Source: Lentzea nigeriaca (GTDB taxonomy: Bacteria > Actinomycetota > Actinomycetes > Mycobacteriales > Pseudonocardiaceae). Taken from it: a DNA stretch of 64,000 nt. This document shows positions 7,692 to 15,532 of the stretch, in pieces. Numbering within the stretch: the stretch's first letter is position 1; each line of letters opens with the position of its first letter. Where the stretch lies: contig NZ_JAFBCX010000001.1 of NCBI RefSeq assembly GCF_016907955.1, positions 124,001 through 188,000 of the forward strand, given 5' to 3'. The notes beneath the pieces are model-generated. The model was not told the DNA's origin. It ran no database searches and was given only the letters and a program-made list of their open reading frames with translations. The translations under genes and the position numbers were made by a program.

Positions 7692-9100
7692 ATCTCCTCG
7701 TCACGGGCGGGCGGCTGGTGACGCCGGACGGTGTGCGGAGCGGTGACGTCGTGGTGTCCGGTGGCCGGGTCGTGGCCGTCGGCGAGACCGGTGGGCGGCG
7801 CGGGACCGCGGACGGTGTGCGGAGCGGCGGCGTCGTGGTGTCCGACGGCAAGATCGTTCCCGCTGACCGCGAGGCGCGCCGGGTGATCGACGCCCGTGGC
7901 GCCTACGTCCTCCCCGGCCTGATCGACTCGCACGTGCACTTCCGCACCCCAGGCCTGACCCACAAGGAAGACTGGCCGCACGGCAGCAGGGCCGCCGTCG
8001 CGGGCGGCGTCACGACCGTGATGGACATGCCCAACACCGTGCCGCCGACGCTGTCTCCCGAAGCGGTGCTGGCCAAGGCCGAGCTGGTCGCCGGGACCTC
8101 GCTGGTCGACTACGCGTTCCACGTCGGCGCCGATCCCGACCGGCCGGAGTTGCTGGCGGACATCGATCCCGGTGTCGCGGTGAGCGCCAAGGTCTTCATG
8201 GCCGGGCACCACACCGCGCCGACCGTGGTGCGCGATCCCGGTCAGCTGGACAAGATCTTCGCCGCTGCCGCGGCCGGGCGTGTGCGGCTCGTGCTGCACG
8301 CCGAGGACGACGCGGTGTACGCGCTGCTCGACCGGTGGCGCGGTGCCCCTGTCCGGCACCGGGACTACGAGCGGTACCGGCCGCGCACCGGGCCGATCTC
8401 CGCGGTGGCGCAGGTGGTGCGGCTCGTCGAGCGGCACGGCACTGCCGCGCACGTGCTGCACCTGTCGACGGCGGAGGAGGCCGATCTCGTCACCGCCGCG
8501 CGGGCGGCCGGGTTGCCGGTGACGTTCGAGCTGACCGGGCACCACCTGTCGTTCACCGACGTGGACACCCGCCGGCTCGGCGCGAAGACCAGGCTCGCGC
8601 CCGCCATCCGGCAGCGAGCCGACCAGGACCGGCTGTGGGAGGCCGTGCGGCTGGGCGAGGTCAGTTCGCTGGGCAGCGACCACGCGCCGCACACCACGGA
8701 GGAGAAGTGCCGTCCGGTGCCCGACGCGCCGCCAGGGCTGCCGGGTGTGCAGGAGCTGGCCACCGCGGTGTGGACGGGCATGCGGGAACGGTGGCCCGAC
8801 GAGTCTCCTGACGTGGCGATGACCCGGCTCGTGCGGCACCTCGCCGAGGAGCCGGCGGCGTTGTTCGGGCTGCGCGGCAAGGGGCGGCTGGAGATCGGGG
8901 CCGACGGGGATCTCGTGGTGTTCGAGCCCGACCACCGGTGGTTGTTCTCGGCGCGGGACGTGCGGGCCAAGTGCGGCTGGTCGGCGTACGAGGGCTGGAC
9001 GATGGCCGGACGGGTGCGCACGACCGTCCGCCGCGGCGAGATCGTGTGGGACGCGGACACCGGCACCTTCGGCTCGCCCACCGGGCACTGGGTGAGGTGA
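7679..9100 (+). CDS. Dihydroorotase/hydantoinase-family cyclic amidohydrolase
   Basis: The 473-residue protein is a metal-dependent amidohydrolase of the dihydroorotase/allantoinase/hydantoinase group. It has HVH metal ligands (His85, His87) in IDSHVHFRTPG, a probable carbamylated Lys171 in SAKVFMA, a GHH motif near residue 288 and Asp334 in GSDHAPHTTEEK. The family opens or closes cyclic ureides and imides. In an operon with no pyrimidine genes it may act on a ureido or imide intermediate. GTG 7679 gives a normal N-terminal beta-strand (VDLLVTGGRLV) and overlaps the previous gene. The N-terminal beta-sandwich contains an in-frame duplication (7727-7847). Confidence 0.88.
   Translation: MAAVDLLVTGGRLVTPDGVRSGDVVVSGGRVVAVGETGGRRGTADGVRSGGVVVSDGKIVPADREARRVIDARGAYVLPGLIDSHVHFRTPGLTHKEDWPHGSRAAVAGGVTTVMDMPNTVPPTLSPEAVLAKAELVAGTSLVDYAFHVGADPDRPELLADIDPGVAVSAKVFMAGHHTAPTVVRDPGQLDKIFAAAAAGRVRLVLHAEDDAVYALLDRWRGAPVRHRDYERYRPRTGPISAVAQVVRLVERHGTAAHVLHLSTAEEADLVTAARAAGLPVTFELTGHHLSFTDVDTRRLGAKTRLAPAIRQRADQDRLWEAVRLGEVSSLGSDHAPHTTEEKCRPVPDAPPGLPGVQELATAVWTGMRERWPDESPDVAMTRLVRHLAEEPAALFGLRGKGRLEIGADGDLVVFEPDHRWLFSARDVRAKCGWSAYEGWTMAGRVRTTVRRGEIVWDADTGTFGSPTGHWVR
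7727..7847 (+). repeat. In-frame 84-bp-offset duplication inside the amidohydrolase gene
   Basis: Two copies of a 37-base segment start at 7727 and 7811, exactly 28 codons apart. They share a 17-base identical run (GACGGTGTGCGGAGCGG), then two mismatches in the next three bases, then a 14-base identical run. In protein they encode DGVRSGDVVVSGG and DGVRSGGVVVSDG. The second copy leads into the normal KIVPADREARRVID continuation, so the first is the extra strand-turn-strand unit or the remnant of it. Confidence 0.85.
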
Positions 9101-9621
9101 CCGGCGTGCGTCTTCCCCGCTGGCTCACCGAGGAGCTGGACGTCGTGGTGGAACGCGACCCGTCCGTGCGGTCCCGCGCGGAGGCGGCACTGCACCCTTC
9201 CGTGGTGGCGGTGCTCGGACACCGCGCCGCGCACCGGCTGCACCGCGCGGGCCGGCGGACGGCGGCCGCGGCGGTGGCGGCGTTCGGGCGCCTGCTGTCG
9301 GGCGGCATCGAGATCCACCCCGCCGCACGCATCGGCCGCCGGTTCTTCGTGGACCACGGCTGCGGTGTCGTGATCGGGCCGGAGGTCGTGGTCGGGGACG
9401 ACGTCACGGTGTTCCACCAGGTCACGCTCGCGAGCGACGGTGATCTGCCCGGCCAGCCGCGGCTCGGTGACGGGGTGACGGTCGGGGCGAACGCGACGGT
9501 GCTGGGGCCGATCACGGTGGGAGACAAGGCGTTGATCGGCGCGAACGCGCTCGTGCGCGCCGACGTGCGTGCGGGCGCGACGGTGCACGCGCCGGTGGCG
9601 AAGGAGAGGACCGGGAACTGA
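9097..9621 (+). CDS. Serine O-acetyltransferase (short CysE/EpsC type)
   Basis: The 174-residue protein has the left-handed parallel beta-helix of serine acetyltransferases: SGGIEIHPAARIG, FFVDHGCGVVIGPE with the catalytic-type His in DHG, then LGDGVTVGANATVLGPITVG. The N-terminal helical domain is short, as in EpsC-type enzymes. It would make O-acetylserine from serine and acetyl-CoA. With a cysteine-synthase-like enzyme three genes later, it probably supplies an activated alanine unit. GTG 9097 overlaps the previous stop as GTGA, matching its neighbours. GTG 9106 is a possible alternative. A second copy of this family is at 42322-42831. Confidence 0.88.
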   Translation: MTGVRLPRWLTEELDVVVERDPSVRSRAEAALHPSVVAVLGHRAAHRLHRAGRRTAAAAVAAFGRLLSGGIEIHPAARIGRRFFVDHGCGVVIGPEVVVGDDVTVFHQVTLASDGDLPGQPRLGDGVTVGANATVLGPITVGDKALIGANALVRADVRAGATVHAPVAKERTGN

Positions 9622-10877
9622 TGCGCGACAACGCGATTCTCATGGTGATGCCGTACGAGCAGTACGTGCGCAAAGCGGGCGAGGCCGGGTTCGAGGTGCA
9701 CTCGATCTGGGACCCGAGCTACATGCCGGAGGAGTACGTCGCCAAGGTCGGTTCCATCGCGAAAACGCAGACGCTGCTCGACTTCACCGACGAGGATCGG
9801 CTCCGGTCGACGGTGCGGGAACTGGCGCGACGGCACGACGTCGCGCATGTCCTGCACCTGGGCAAGGAGAGCACGCAGACGATCGTGTGCGAGGAGGCCC
9901 AACGGCTCGGGCTCGCGCTCAACCGGCCGGAGTCGCTGACGTTGGTCAACGACAAGGCGGAGACCAGGAAGCTGCTGGCGCGCATCGGGTTGTCGCCGGT
10001 GCGCTGTGTCGCGTTCGACCGCGCCGAGGACGTTCGGACGGAGTTCCCCGCGATCGTCAAACCCACCCGGCTCGACGGCAGCAGGTTCGTCCGGCTGGTG
10101 ACGAACGACGACGAGCTGACCGCGTGGAAACGGGCTTACCAGGGGCCGGCGCTCGCCGAGGAACCGTTGCTGGGGCCGGAGTTCAGCGTCGAGGTGCTCA
10201 CCGTGCGCGGGCAGCACCACGTCATCGGCGTCACCGCGAAGGAGCTGCTGCCGCCGCCGGGGTTCGTCGAGGCGGGCCACCTGCACCCGGCCACGCTGCC
10301 GGACCACCACCGGGCCGCGATGATCGAGATGGTCACGAAGTTCCTGGACGCCACCGGCTACACGTTCGGGCCGACGCACACCGAGGTGATCCTCACCGGT
10401 GACGGCCCGCGCATCGTCGAGTCGCAGACCCGCATCGGCGGCGACCTCATCCAGCTGTGCATCGAGATCGCAACCGGGTTCGACGTCGAGTCCGCCGTGT
10501 TCACCGCACTGCTCGGCAAACCGGTCGAGATCGGGCCGGCCACCCGCACCGGCCGGGTCGCGTTCTTCCGGTTTCCGCCGGGCGTGCTGGACCGCGTCGA
10601 CGGCCTCGACGAGATCCGCGCGCTGGAGTTCGTGCGCGAGCTGAGGTTCCCGTTCGAACCGGGGCAGGAGCTGCCGGAGCCGAAGGACTCGTCGACCAGA
10701 CACGGGCTCGTGGTCGTGTCCGCAGCCGATCCGGAGGAAGCACAACGGCACATCGACGAGGTGCGCGGCCTGCTGAAGGTGCGCGTCGACGGGAAGGACG
10801 AGACGTGGACGAACACCGGACCGATTTCGAGCAGTGGCGCGCCGAGCTGGACGGAGGCGGCGAATGGCGACGAATGA
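9621..10877 (+). CDS. ATP-grasp carboxylate-amine ligase
   Basis: The 418-residue protein has an N-terminal Rossmann-like region and a central ATP-grasp fold. Marks are IVKPTRLDGSRFV (ATP-binding Lys), a LGPEFSVEVL strand, and THTEVIL followed by VESQTRIGGD (Mg-binding Glu/Asn-type motif). Members ligate an amino group to an acyl phosphate, for example in dipeptide synthesis, or close rings as the cycloserine cyclo-ligase does. In this operon it may link the unusual amino acid to another acid or cyclise it. ATG overlaps the previous stop (TGATG). The ligase at 62830 is a clear relative, sharing GP-SHTEV and NRIGGD-type motifs. Confidence 0.88.
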   Translation: MRDNAILMVMPYEQYVRKAGEAGFEVHSIWDPSYMPEEYVAKVGSIAKTQTLLDFTDEDRLRSTVRELARRHDVAHVLHLGKESTQTIVCEEAQRLGLALNRPESLTLVNDKAETRKLLARIGLSPVRCVAFDRAEDVRTEFPAIVKPTRLDGSRFVRLVTNDDELTAWKRAYQGPALAEEPLLGPEFSVEVLTVRGQHHVIGVTAKELLPPPGFVEAGHLHPATLPDHHRAAMIEMVTKFLDATGYTFGPTHTEVILTGDGPRIVESQTRIGGDLIQLCIEIATGFDVESAVFTALLGKPVEIGPATRTGRVAFFRFPPGVLDRVDGLDEIRALEFVRELRFPFEPGQELPEPKDSSTRHGLVVVSAADPEEAQRHIDEVRGLLKVRVDGKDETWTNTGPISSSGAPSWTEAANGDE

Positions 10878-12069
10878 AGGCGGTGCTGCCTCCGTTGTCG
10901 TGGTGGGTGGCGGTATCGCTGGGTTGTCCCTGTGTGCCGCACTACGAGCTCCCGGAGCCCCACGACGACGAGTGACCGTCGTCGAACGAGCCACCCGGCT
11001 GTCCGCCGTCGGCTCCGGACTCGTGTTGTATCCCAACGGGATCAAGGCGGCCGACGCCGCCAACCCGGATCTCGGCGCCCGGATCCGCGCGGCCGGCCAC
11101 GTGCCGGGGCCCGGTGACGCCCGGCCGCTGGTCGCGCCGGACGGCACGGTGCTGTCGGCCGACCCGATCGGCGGGCTCGCGGACCGGTTCGGCGCACCCC
11201 AGGTGAGCTTGCTGAGGTATGCGTTGCAGCAGGCGTTGATCGCCACCACCGGCGACGCGGAACTGATCACCGGCGCCTCCGTCGACTGCCACTCCGACCA
11301 CGGTGACCACGTGTCCGTCGAACTGTCCACAGGGGACACGATCCGGGCCGACCTGCTCGTCGGCGCGGACGGCGTGAACTCTCGCACCCGACGCCGGTTG
11401 TTCGACGACGGCGCGCCCGTCTACCGGGGATACACGTCGCTGCGCGGACGGTCGAGCGTGCCGCGCTGCTACCCGAACGGGGTGACGGTCGCCGGCGACG
11501 GCATCGACCTGTTCGTCGCCCCCGTCGGCGGCGGCCGGGTGTACTGGACGGCCAAGGTCGTTGCCGAGCAAGGGGACTGGCCCGCGCTCGACGCCGGCAC
11601 GGCACTCGCCGCGCTGCTGCGCCGGATCCGCGACTGGCACCCGCCGATCGTGGACATGATCCGCCGCACCGACCGGGAGTCGGGCATCGTCATCACCGAC
11701 ATCTGCGACCGCGATCCGATCGACGACTGGGCCAGGGGCCGGGGCGTGCTGATCGGCGACGCCGCGCATCCGATGTCACCGGCGATGGGGCAGGGCGCGT
11801 CGATGGCGCTCGAGGACGCCGCCGAGCTCGGCGCGCTGCTGAACGCCCTGCCGCAGGACGTTCCCGGTGCGCTCAAGGACTTCTGCGCCGTCCGCGCGCC
11901 GCGGACGGCCGAGATCGTCCTGGAGTCCCGGCGCAAGGGCGGCGTCGACAGCAAGGCGTCCAGGGGCGCCGACGTGCGAGCGCGCGCGGCGAACGAGTTC
12001 ACCACGGAAGACGAGCGCCTCGCCGGCCTGTTCGGCTGGCGGCCGCGGGTCTGGGAGGGAACGCGATGA
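10864..12069 (+). CDS. Group A FAD-dependent monooxygenase
   Basis: The 401-residue flavoprotein has an N-terminal GGGIAGLSLC dinucleotide-binding motif and the late FAD/NADPH motif GDAAHPMSPAMGQG of the salicylate-hydroxylase/PHBH group. Such enzymes hydroxylate activated aromatic rings or, less often, epoxidise or decarboxylatively hydroxylate. Placement between the ATP-grasp and PLP genes suggests it acts on the operon's small ring or amino-acid product, not on the polyketide. ATG 10864 opens the conserved N-terminal strand and overlaps the ligase by 14 bases. Confidence 0.88.
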   Translation: MATNEGGAASVVVVGGGIAGLSLCAALRAPGAPRRRVTVVERATRLSAVGSGLVLYPNGIKAADAANPDLGARIRAAGHVPGPGDARPLVAPDGTVLSADPIGGLADRFGAPQVSLLRYALQQALIATTGDAELITGASVDCHSDHGDHVSVELSTGDTIRADLLVGADGVNSRTRRRLFDDGAPVYRGYTSLRGRSSVPRCYPNGVTVAGDGIDLFVAPVGGGRVYWTAKVVAEQGDWPALDAGTALAALLRRIRDWHPPIVDMIRRTDRESGIVITDICDRDPIDDWARGRGVLIGDAAHPMSPAMGQGASMALEDAAELGALLNALPQDVPGALKDFCAVRAPRTAEIVLESRRKGGVDSKASRGADVRARAANEFTTEDERLAGLFGWRPRVWEGTR

Positions 12070-13022
12070 CCATCACACCTCATGCCCGGCCGCTGGTCGT
12101 GGAGACGGTCGAGGACCTGGTGGGGAACACGCCGCTGATGCGGCTGTCCCTGCCCGGCACCCGCCCGGACATCACGGTCCTCGCGAAGCTGGAGATGTTC
12201 AACCCGCTGTCGAGCGTCAAGGACCGTGCCGCGCTGCACATGCTGCGTCACGCCGAACGCACCGGACTGCTCCCGCCCACCGGCGGCACGGTGGTCGAGG
12301 CGTCGTCCGGCAACACCGGCATCTCACTGGCCGCCTTGTGCGCGGCCCGCGGCCATCGGTGCATCATCGTCCTGCCGGACAACGCGACCAACGAGCGCCA
12401 GGACCTGCTCCGCGCGTTCGGCGCCGAAATCGTGTTCTCGCCGTTCCAGGACGGCCTGGTCGCCGCCATCGCGAAGGCACAGGAGGTGCACCGCTCGCTG
12501 CCCGGCTCGTGGCTCGCCGCCCAGGACAAGAATCCGGTCAACGTCCAGGCGCACTACGAGACCACCGGCCCGGAGATCTGGCGCGACACCGGCCACGACG
12601 TCGACGTCCTGGTGTGCGCGGTCGGCACCGGCGGCACCCTCACCGGCGTCGCCCACTTCCTCAAGGAACGTACCGACGTCCACGTCGTCGCCGTCGAACC
12701 CGCCGGCTCCCCGGTGATGTCGGGCGGCGAACGCGGCACTCACCGCATCCCCGGCATCGGCGGCGGTTTCATCAACGACGTCACCGACATGTCGTGCATC
12801 GACGAGATTCTCACCGTCACGGACCTCGCCGCCCACGCCACCACCCGCGAACTGGCCGCACGTGGCCTCTTCGTCGGCATCTCCTCCGGTGCGGCCGTCG
12901 CCGGCACCCGCGTGATCGCCTCGCGGGACCGCTGGGCCGGCGCCACCGTCGTCACGATCCTGCCCGACAGCGGCGAACGCTATCTGTCCATCTGGGACTC
13001 CCTGGAAACGGAGCAACCATGA
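12066..13022 (+). CDS. Cysteine-synthase-family PLP enzyme (beta-substituted alanine synthase)
   Basis: The 318-residue fold-type II PLP enzyme has the cofactor Lys52 in NPLSSVKDRAA, the substrate-binding SSGNTGIS loop, the phosphate loop GTGGTLTG and the C-terminal SSGAAVAG. Family members replace the acetyl group of O-acetylserine with sulfide. Specialised ones use other nucleophiles such as hydroxyurea (DcsD), glutamate (SbnA) or heterocycles (plant willardiine and mimosine synthases). The operon also encodes its own serine acetyltransferase and no sulfur-metabolism gene. Use of a non-sulfide nucleophile is therefore the favoured inference. ATG overlaps the previous stop (ATGA). Confidence 0.9.
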   Translation: MTITPHARPLVVETVEDLVGNTPLMRLSLPGTRPDITVLAKLEMFNPLSSVKDRAALHMLRHAERTGLLPPTGGTVVEASSGNTGISLAALCAARGHRCIIVLPDNATNERQDLLRAFGAEIVFSPFQDGLVAAIAKAQEVHRSLPGSWLAAQDKNPVNVQAHYETTGPEIWRDTGHDVDVLVCAVGTGGTLTGVAHFLKERTDVHVVAVEPAGSPVMSGGERGTHRIPGIGGGFINDVTDMSCIDEILTVTDLAAHATTRELAARGLFVGISSGAAVAGTRVIASRDRWAGATVVTILPDSGERYLSIWDSLETEQP

Positions 13023-13732
13023 CCCAGACCCACTGGAACGACGTCGGCATCGACTACGACAAGGTCCTCGGCACCGACGCCTCCAACGTGGCGCTGCTGT
13101 CCGCCGCCGTGGAACTGTTGCCGCCCACCGCGAAGGACGTGCTCGACATCGGTTCTGGCACCGGCCGGCTCACCTCACTGGTGCGCGAGGCCCTGCCGCT
13201 GAGCACCATCGTCGGCATCGACCCGGCCCCGACCATGGTGCGTGCTGCGGAGGAGAAGTTCGCCGCCGACAGCGGCATCTCCTTCACCGGCGGCGCCGTC
13301 GAGGACCTGTCCCAGTTCCCCGACAACAGTTTCGACGTCGCCATCACCAGTTTCGCGCTGCACCACCTGGAACTCGACACGTACGACACCGCCGCGGCCG
13401 AGATCTTCCGCGTGCTGCGCCCTGGCGGCCGGTTCATCAACGCCGACCAGTTCTGCCGCGTGATGGGACCGGCCGGTTCGCTCGACCGCGCCCTCGACGT
13501 GCTGGACCTGCTGACCGCCAAGGCACGGCACTACCTGCTGCACGCCTCGTTCGAGCGCATGCTGTTGCAGGTCGACCTGCTGCCCCGGTTCATGCGTGAG
13601 GACGGCGAGATCCTCACCACCCCTGAGTACTGGACCGACGCGCTGACCCGCAGCGGTTTCCGCTCCGCCATCATCGTTCCCACGCCGCCGGAAGAACTGA
13701 TGAACCGGGTGATCTGGGCCGACAAACCCTAG
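13019..13732 (+). CDS. Class I SAM-dependent methyltransferase
   Basis: The 237-residue protein has the SAM-binding motif VLDIGSGTGRLT, an acidic end of strand 2 (VGIDPAP) and LRPGGRFINAD after strand 5. No C-terminal feature reveals whether it methylates O, N or C. It is the ninth and last gene of the operon, overlapping the PLP-enzyme stop at ATGA, and is followed 9 bases later by a strong terminator. A final O- or N-methylation of the amino-acid product is plausible. Confidence 0.88.
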   Translation: MTQTHWNDVGIDYDKVLGTDASNVALLSAAVELLPPTAKDVLDIGSGTGRLTSLVREALPLSTIVGIDPAPTMVRAAEEKFAADSGISFTGGAVEDLSQFPDNSFDVAITSFALHHLELDTYDTAAAEIFRVLRPGGRFINADQFCRVMGPAGSLDRALDVLDLLTAKARHYLLHASFERMLLQVDLLPRFMREDGEILTTPEYWTDALTRSGFRSAIIVPTPPEELMNRVIWADKP

Positions 13733-13740
13733 CGCCGCAA

Positions 13741-13780
13741 CCGCGAAAGGCACGTCCGGAGCCGGACGTGCCTTTCGCGG
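13741..13780. terminator. Bidirectional hairpin terminator, perfect 19-bp stem
   Basis: Bases 13741-13759 (CCGCGAAAGGCACGTCCGG) are perfectly complementary to 13762-13780, leaving a two-base centre (effective loop 4-6 bases). It sits between the methyltransferase stop (13732) and the convergent stop of the membrane-protein gene (13790), so it can end transcription from both sides. No U-tract is present, which is usual in actinomycetes. Confidence 0.9.
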
Positions 13781-13789
13781 CGTGTGCGA

Positions 13790-14503
13790 TCAGGAGGTGG
13801 TGGCTGGTTCGCGGTCACCGGTCGGGCGGCGCAGTTCACGGCTGCGGGGCAGCAGGAACGCGGCCGCGATGATCCAGATGAAGCCGGTGAAGCGGCCCAG
13901 CGGGATCAGCAGCGCGAGCGGCGTCACCAGCATCGAGAGCAACGAGAGCACGGAGATCGCGGCGATCACCACACCCGCGATGCCCAGCCAGCGCGGCAGT
14001 GCGCGCAGATAGACGGCCGTCACCGCGATGCCGGCGATCAGCAGTCCCAGCGCCGCGGTGTGCGCCGGCCCGCCCAGCACGAAGAAGAGGAACTGGAAAC
14101 CGCGCACCAGTGCGGGCTCCGCGAGCACGTCGGACTGGCCGAGCACCCACTGCAGCAACCCGTTCAGGCCGAGGAACGCGGCGGCGAGGATGCCGCCGAC
14201 CTCACCGATGACGGGTCCCGGCACGTGGGGCGCGAGGAACCGCATCCGGGACGTGGCGACCGCGGTGAACACACCGAGCGCGATGGCGGCGTCGAACTGG
14301 AGGAAGCCGTTCACGCGGGAGGCGGTCTGGCTGTCGGTGAAGTACTGGAGCACCTCCGAGGAGCCGGAGAACGGTGACGGCGTGGGTCCCGCGCCGAGGA
14401 TCGGCCCGAGCACCAGGCTGGACAGGAACAGCAGCACGAAGGCGAGCGCGGGCAGTGCGAGCGGCGGGCCGACGTGCCGGGCCGCCGAACGGGTCGGGGT
14501 CAT
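13790..14503 (-). CDS. Six-helix integral membrane protein (DUF4386-like)
   Basis: The 237-residue protein is almost wholly hydrophobic, with about six predicted membrane segments: near residues 15-38, 72-85, 98-120, 133-165, 170-198 and 200-218. It ends in a charged cytoplasmic tail (LLPRSRELRRPTGDREP). Spacing and composition resemble the DUF4386 group of actinobacterial membrane proteins, which has no known biochemical role. It is likely co-transcribed with the upstream LLM oxidoreductase and, like it, may be MarR-controlled. Confidence 0.7.
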   Translation of the reverse strand: MTPTRSAARHVGPPLALPALAFVLLFLSSLVLGPILGAGPTPSPFSGSSEVLQYFTDSQTASRVNGFLQFDAAIALGVFTAVATSRMRFLAPHVPGPVIGEVGGILAAAFLGLNGLLQWVLGQSDVLAEPALVRGFQFLFFVLGGPAHTAALGLLIAGIAVTAVYLRALPRWLGIAGVVIAAISVLSLLSMLVTPLALLIPLGRFTGFIWIIAAAFLLPRSRELRRPTGDREPATTS

Positions 14504-14515
14504 GACGAGGTCCTT

Positions 14516-14567
14516 TCAGAGTCCGGCGATGGGTCGGAGTTCGGCGATGGTCAGAGTTCGGCGATGG
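14516..14567. repeat. Triplicated 17-bp unit at the stop codon of the LLM oxidoreductase gene
   Basis: Three near-identical 17-base units (TCAGAGTTCGGCGATGG and variants) lie at 14516-14532, 14534-14550 and 14551-14567. The rightmost unit is the true 3' end of the LLM gene on the minus strand, encoding IAEL and the stop. The other two are tandem copies downstream of the stop. Units differ at one or two positions. Confidence 0.85.
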
Positions 14568-15414
14568 CCGGGATGACGTCGCGGCCGAGGATCTCGAACG
14601 GCGTCAGGTGGTCGGCTCCTGGTACCCGTCCGTACACGGTCTGGATACCCATCGCCGCCCACTTCCGCAGTGTGGCCAGCATTTCGTCGACCTTGGTGGT
14701 GTCGAAGTAGAACACGCACGTCTTCTCGATGGCGTCGTAGTCGCGGCCGTACTCGTCGCAGTACTTCTTCAGCAGGTCCAGCTTCTGGGGCAGTTCCGGC
14801 ACCGGACGCAGGCTGCACGCGTCGGCATACTTCGCCACGAGCGGCAGCGTGCGCTTCTCGCCGTCGCCGCCGATGAGGATCCGCGGCTTCACCAGTGCCT
14901 GCGGTGAGTTCAGCACCCGCGTGGCGTTGATGTGCCTGCCCTGGAACGGCTGGTCGGTACCGCGCTCACCGGTCCACATGTCGTTGCAGAACCTCAGCGT
15001 CTCCTCGAGGAGTTCGTAGCGGGTGCGCAACGGCGGCGTCGGCATGCCCAGCGCCTCGGTGTCCTCGCCCCAGCCGCCCGCGCCGATGCCGAGCCACGCA
15101 CGGCCACCGGACAGCACGTCCAGTGTCGTGACGCTCTTCGCCAGCAACGCGGGCGAGCGCATGGTCGGCGAGCTCACCACGGTCAGCAGCTGCACCTCGG
15201 ACGTGTGCGCGGCGATGTAGGAGAGCGCGGAGTAGGCCTCGAGCATCTCCAGCTCGACGCCGCCCATCATCGGGTGCTGCCACAGGTGGTCGCCGACCGC
15301 GATGGACTTGAACCCCGCGGCCTCGGCGGCCCGTGCGATGGAGGCGAGGGTGGCCGCGATGCGCGGCGCGCCGCCTTCCCAGGTGAAGCTCGTGATCTGC
15401 AGTCCCAGTCGCAT
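14551..15414 (-). CDS. LLM-class (luciferase-like, probably F420-dependent) oxidoreductase
   Basis: The 287-residue TIM-barrel protein has the opening MRLGLQITSFTW, GDHLWQHP, then TTLDVLSGGRAWLGIGAGG, and the PRILIGGDGEKRTL motif typical of F420-dependent LLM proteins. These reduce or oxidise small substrates with F420 or FMN cofactor. It is divergent from the MarR gene at 15533, with dyad symmetry between them. It is probably regulated by that repressor and may serve detoxification or tailoring. ATG 15414 begins the conserved first strand. Confidence 0.88.
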   Translation of the reverse strand: MRLGLQITSFTWEGGAPRIAATLASIARAAEAAGFKSIAVGDHLWQHPMMGGVELEMLEAYSALSYIAAHTSEVQLLTVVSSPTMRSPALLAKSVTTLDVLSGGRAWLGIGAGGWGEDTEALGMPTPPLRTRYELLEETLRFCNDMWTGERGTDQPFQGRHINATRVLNSPQALVKPRILIGGDGEKRTLPLVAKYADACSLRPVPELPQKLDLLKKYCDEYGRDYDAIEKTCVFYFDTTKVDEMLATLRKWAAMGIQTVYGRVPGADHLTPFEILGRDVIPAIAEL

Positions 15415-15532
15415 CGTCGACCCCTGGACAGTTAGTTGCGGACGTTGAATAGTTTATGCCGAGAAGCATACTGCAATACAATGATTCAACTCGTGTAATG
15501 ATGCGCCTTGAGCGGCGGAGGTGGCGGGTGAC
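15415..15532. promoter_or_regulatory. Divergent promoter with nested dyads, candidate MarR operator
   Basis: This AT-richer spacer lies between the divergent LLM and MarR genes. It carries an outer inverted repeat GTTGAAT (15444-15450) / ATTCAAC (15484-15490). Inside it is a second dyad TATGC-CGAGAA-GCATA at 15455-15470. The inner dyad is near the size of a MarR footprint. Its position next to a MarR-family gene supports autoregulation and control of the LLM gene. Confidence 0.65.

Noticed and set aside
5152-9088. Long minus-strand frames over the amidotransferase-to-amidohydrolase genes
   Set aside because: They overlap genes with clear catalytic motifs and normal codon bias, and their compositions are typical of antisense shadows.
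12066-13022. Ordinary cysteine biosynthesis operon
   Set aside because: SAT and CysK-like genes alone would fit, but the coupling to amidohydrolase, ATP-grasp, hydroxylase and methyltransferase does not.
3830-13732. A D-cycloserine cluster
   Set aside because: SAT, CysK-like, DAP-epimerase-fold and ATP-grasp genes recall dcs genes. However, no arginase-like or haem protein gene for hydroxyurea is present, and the isomerase looks PrpF-like.
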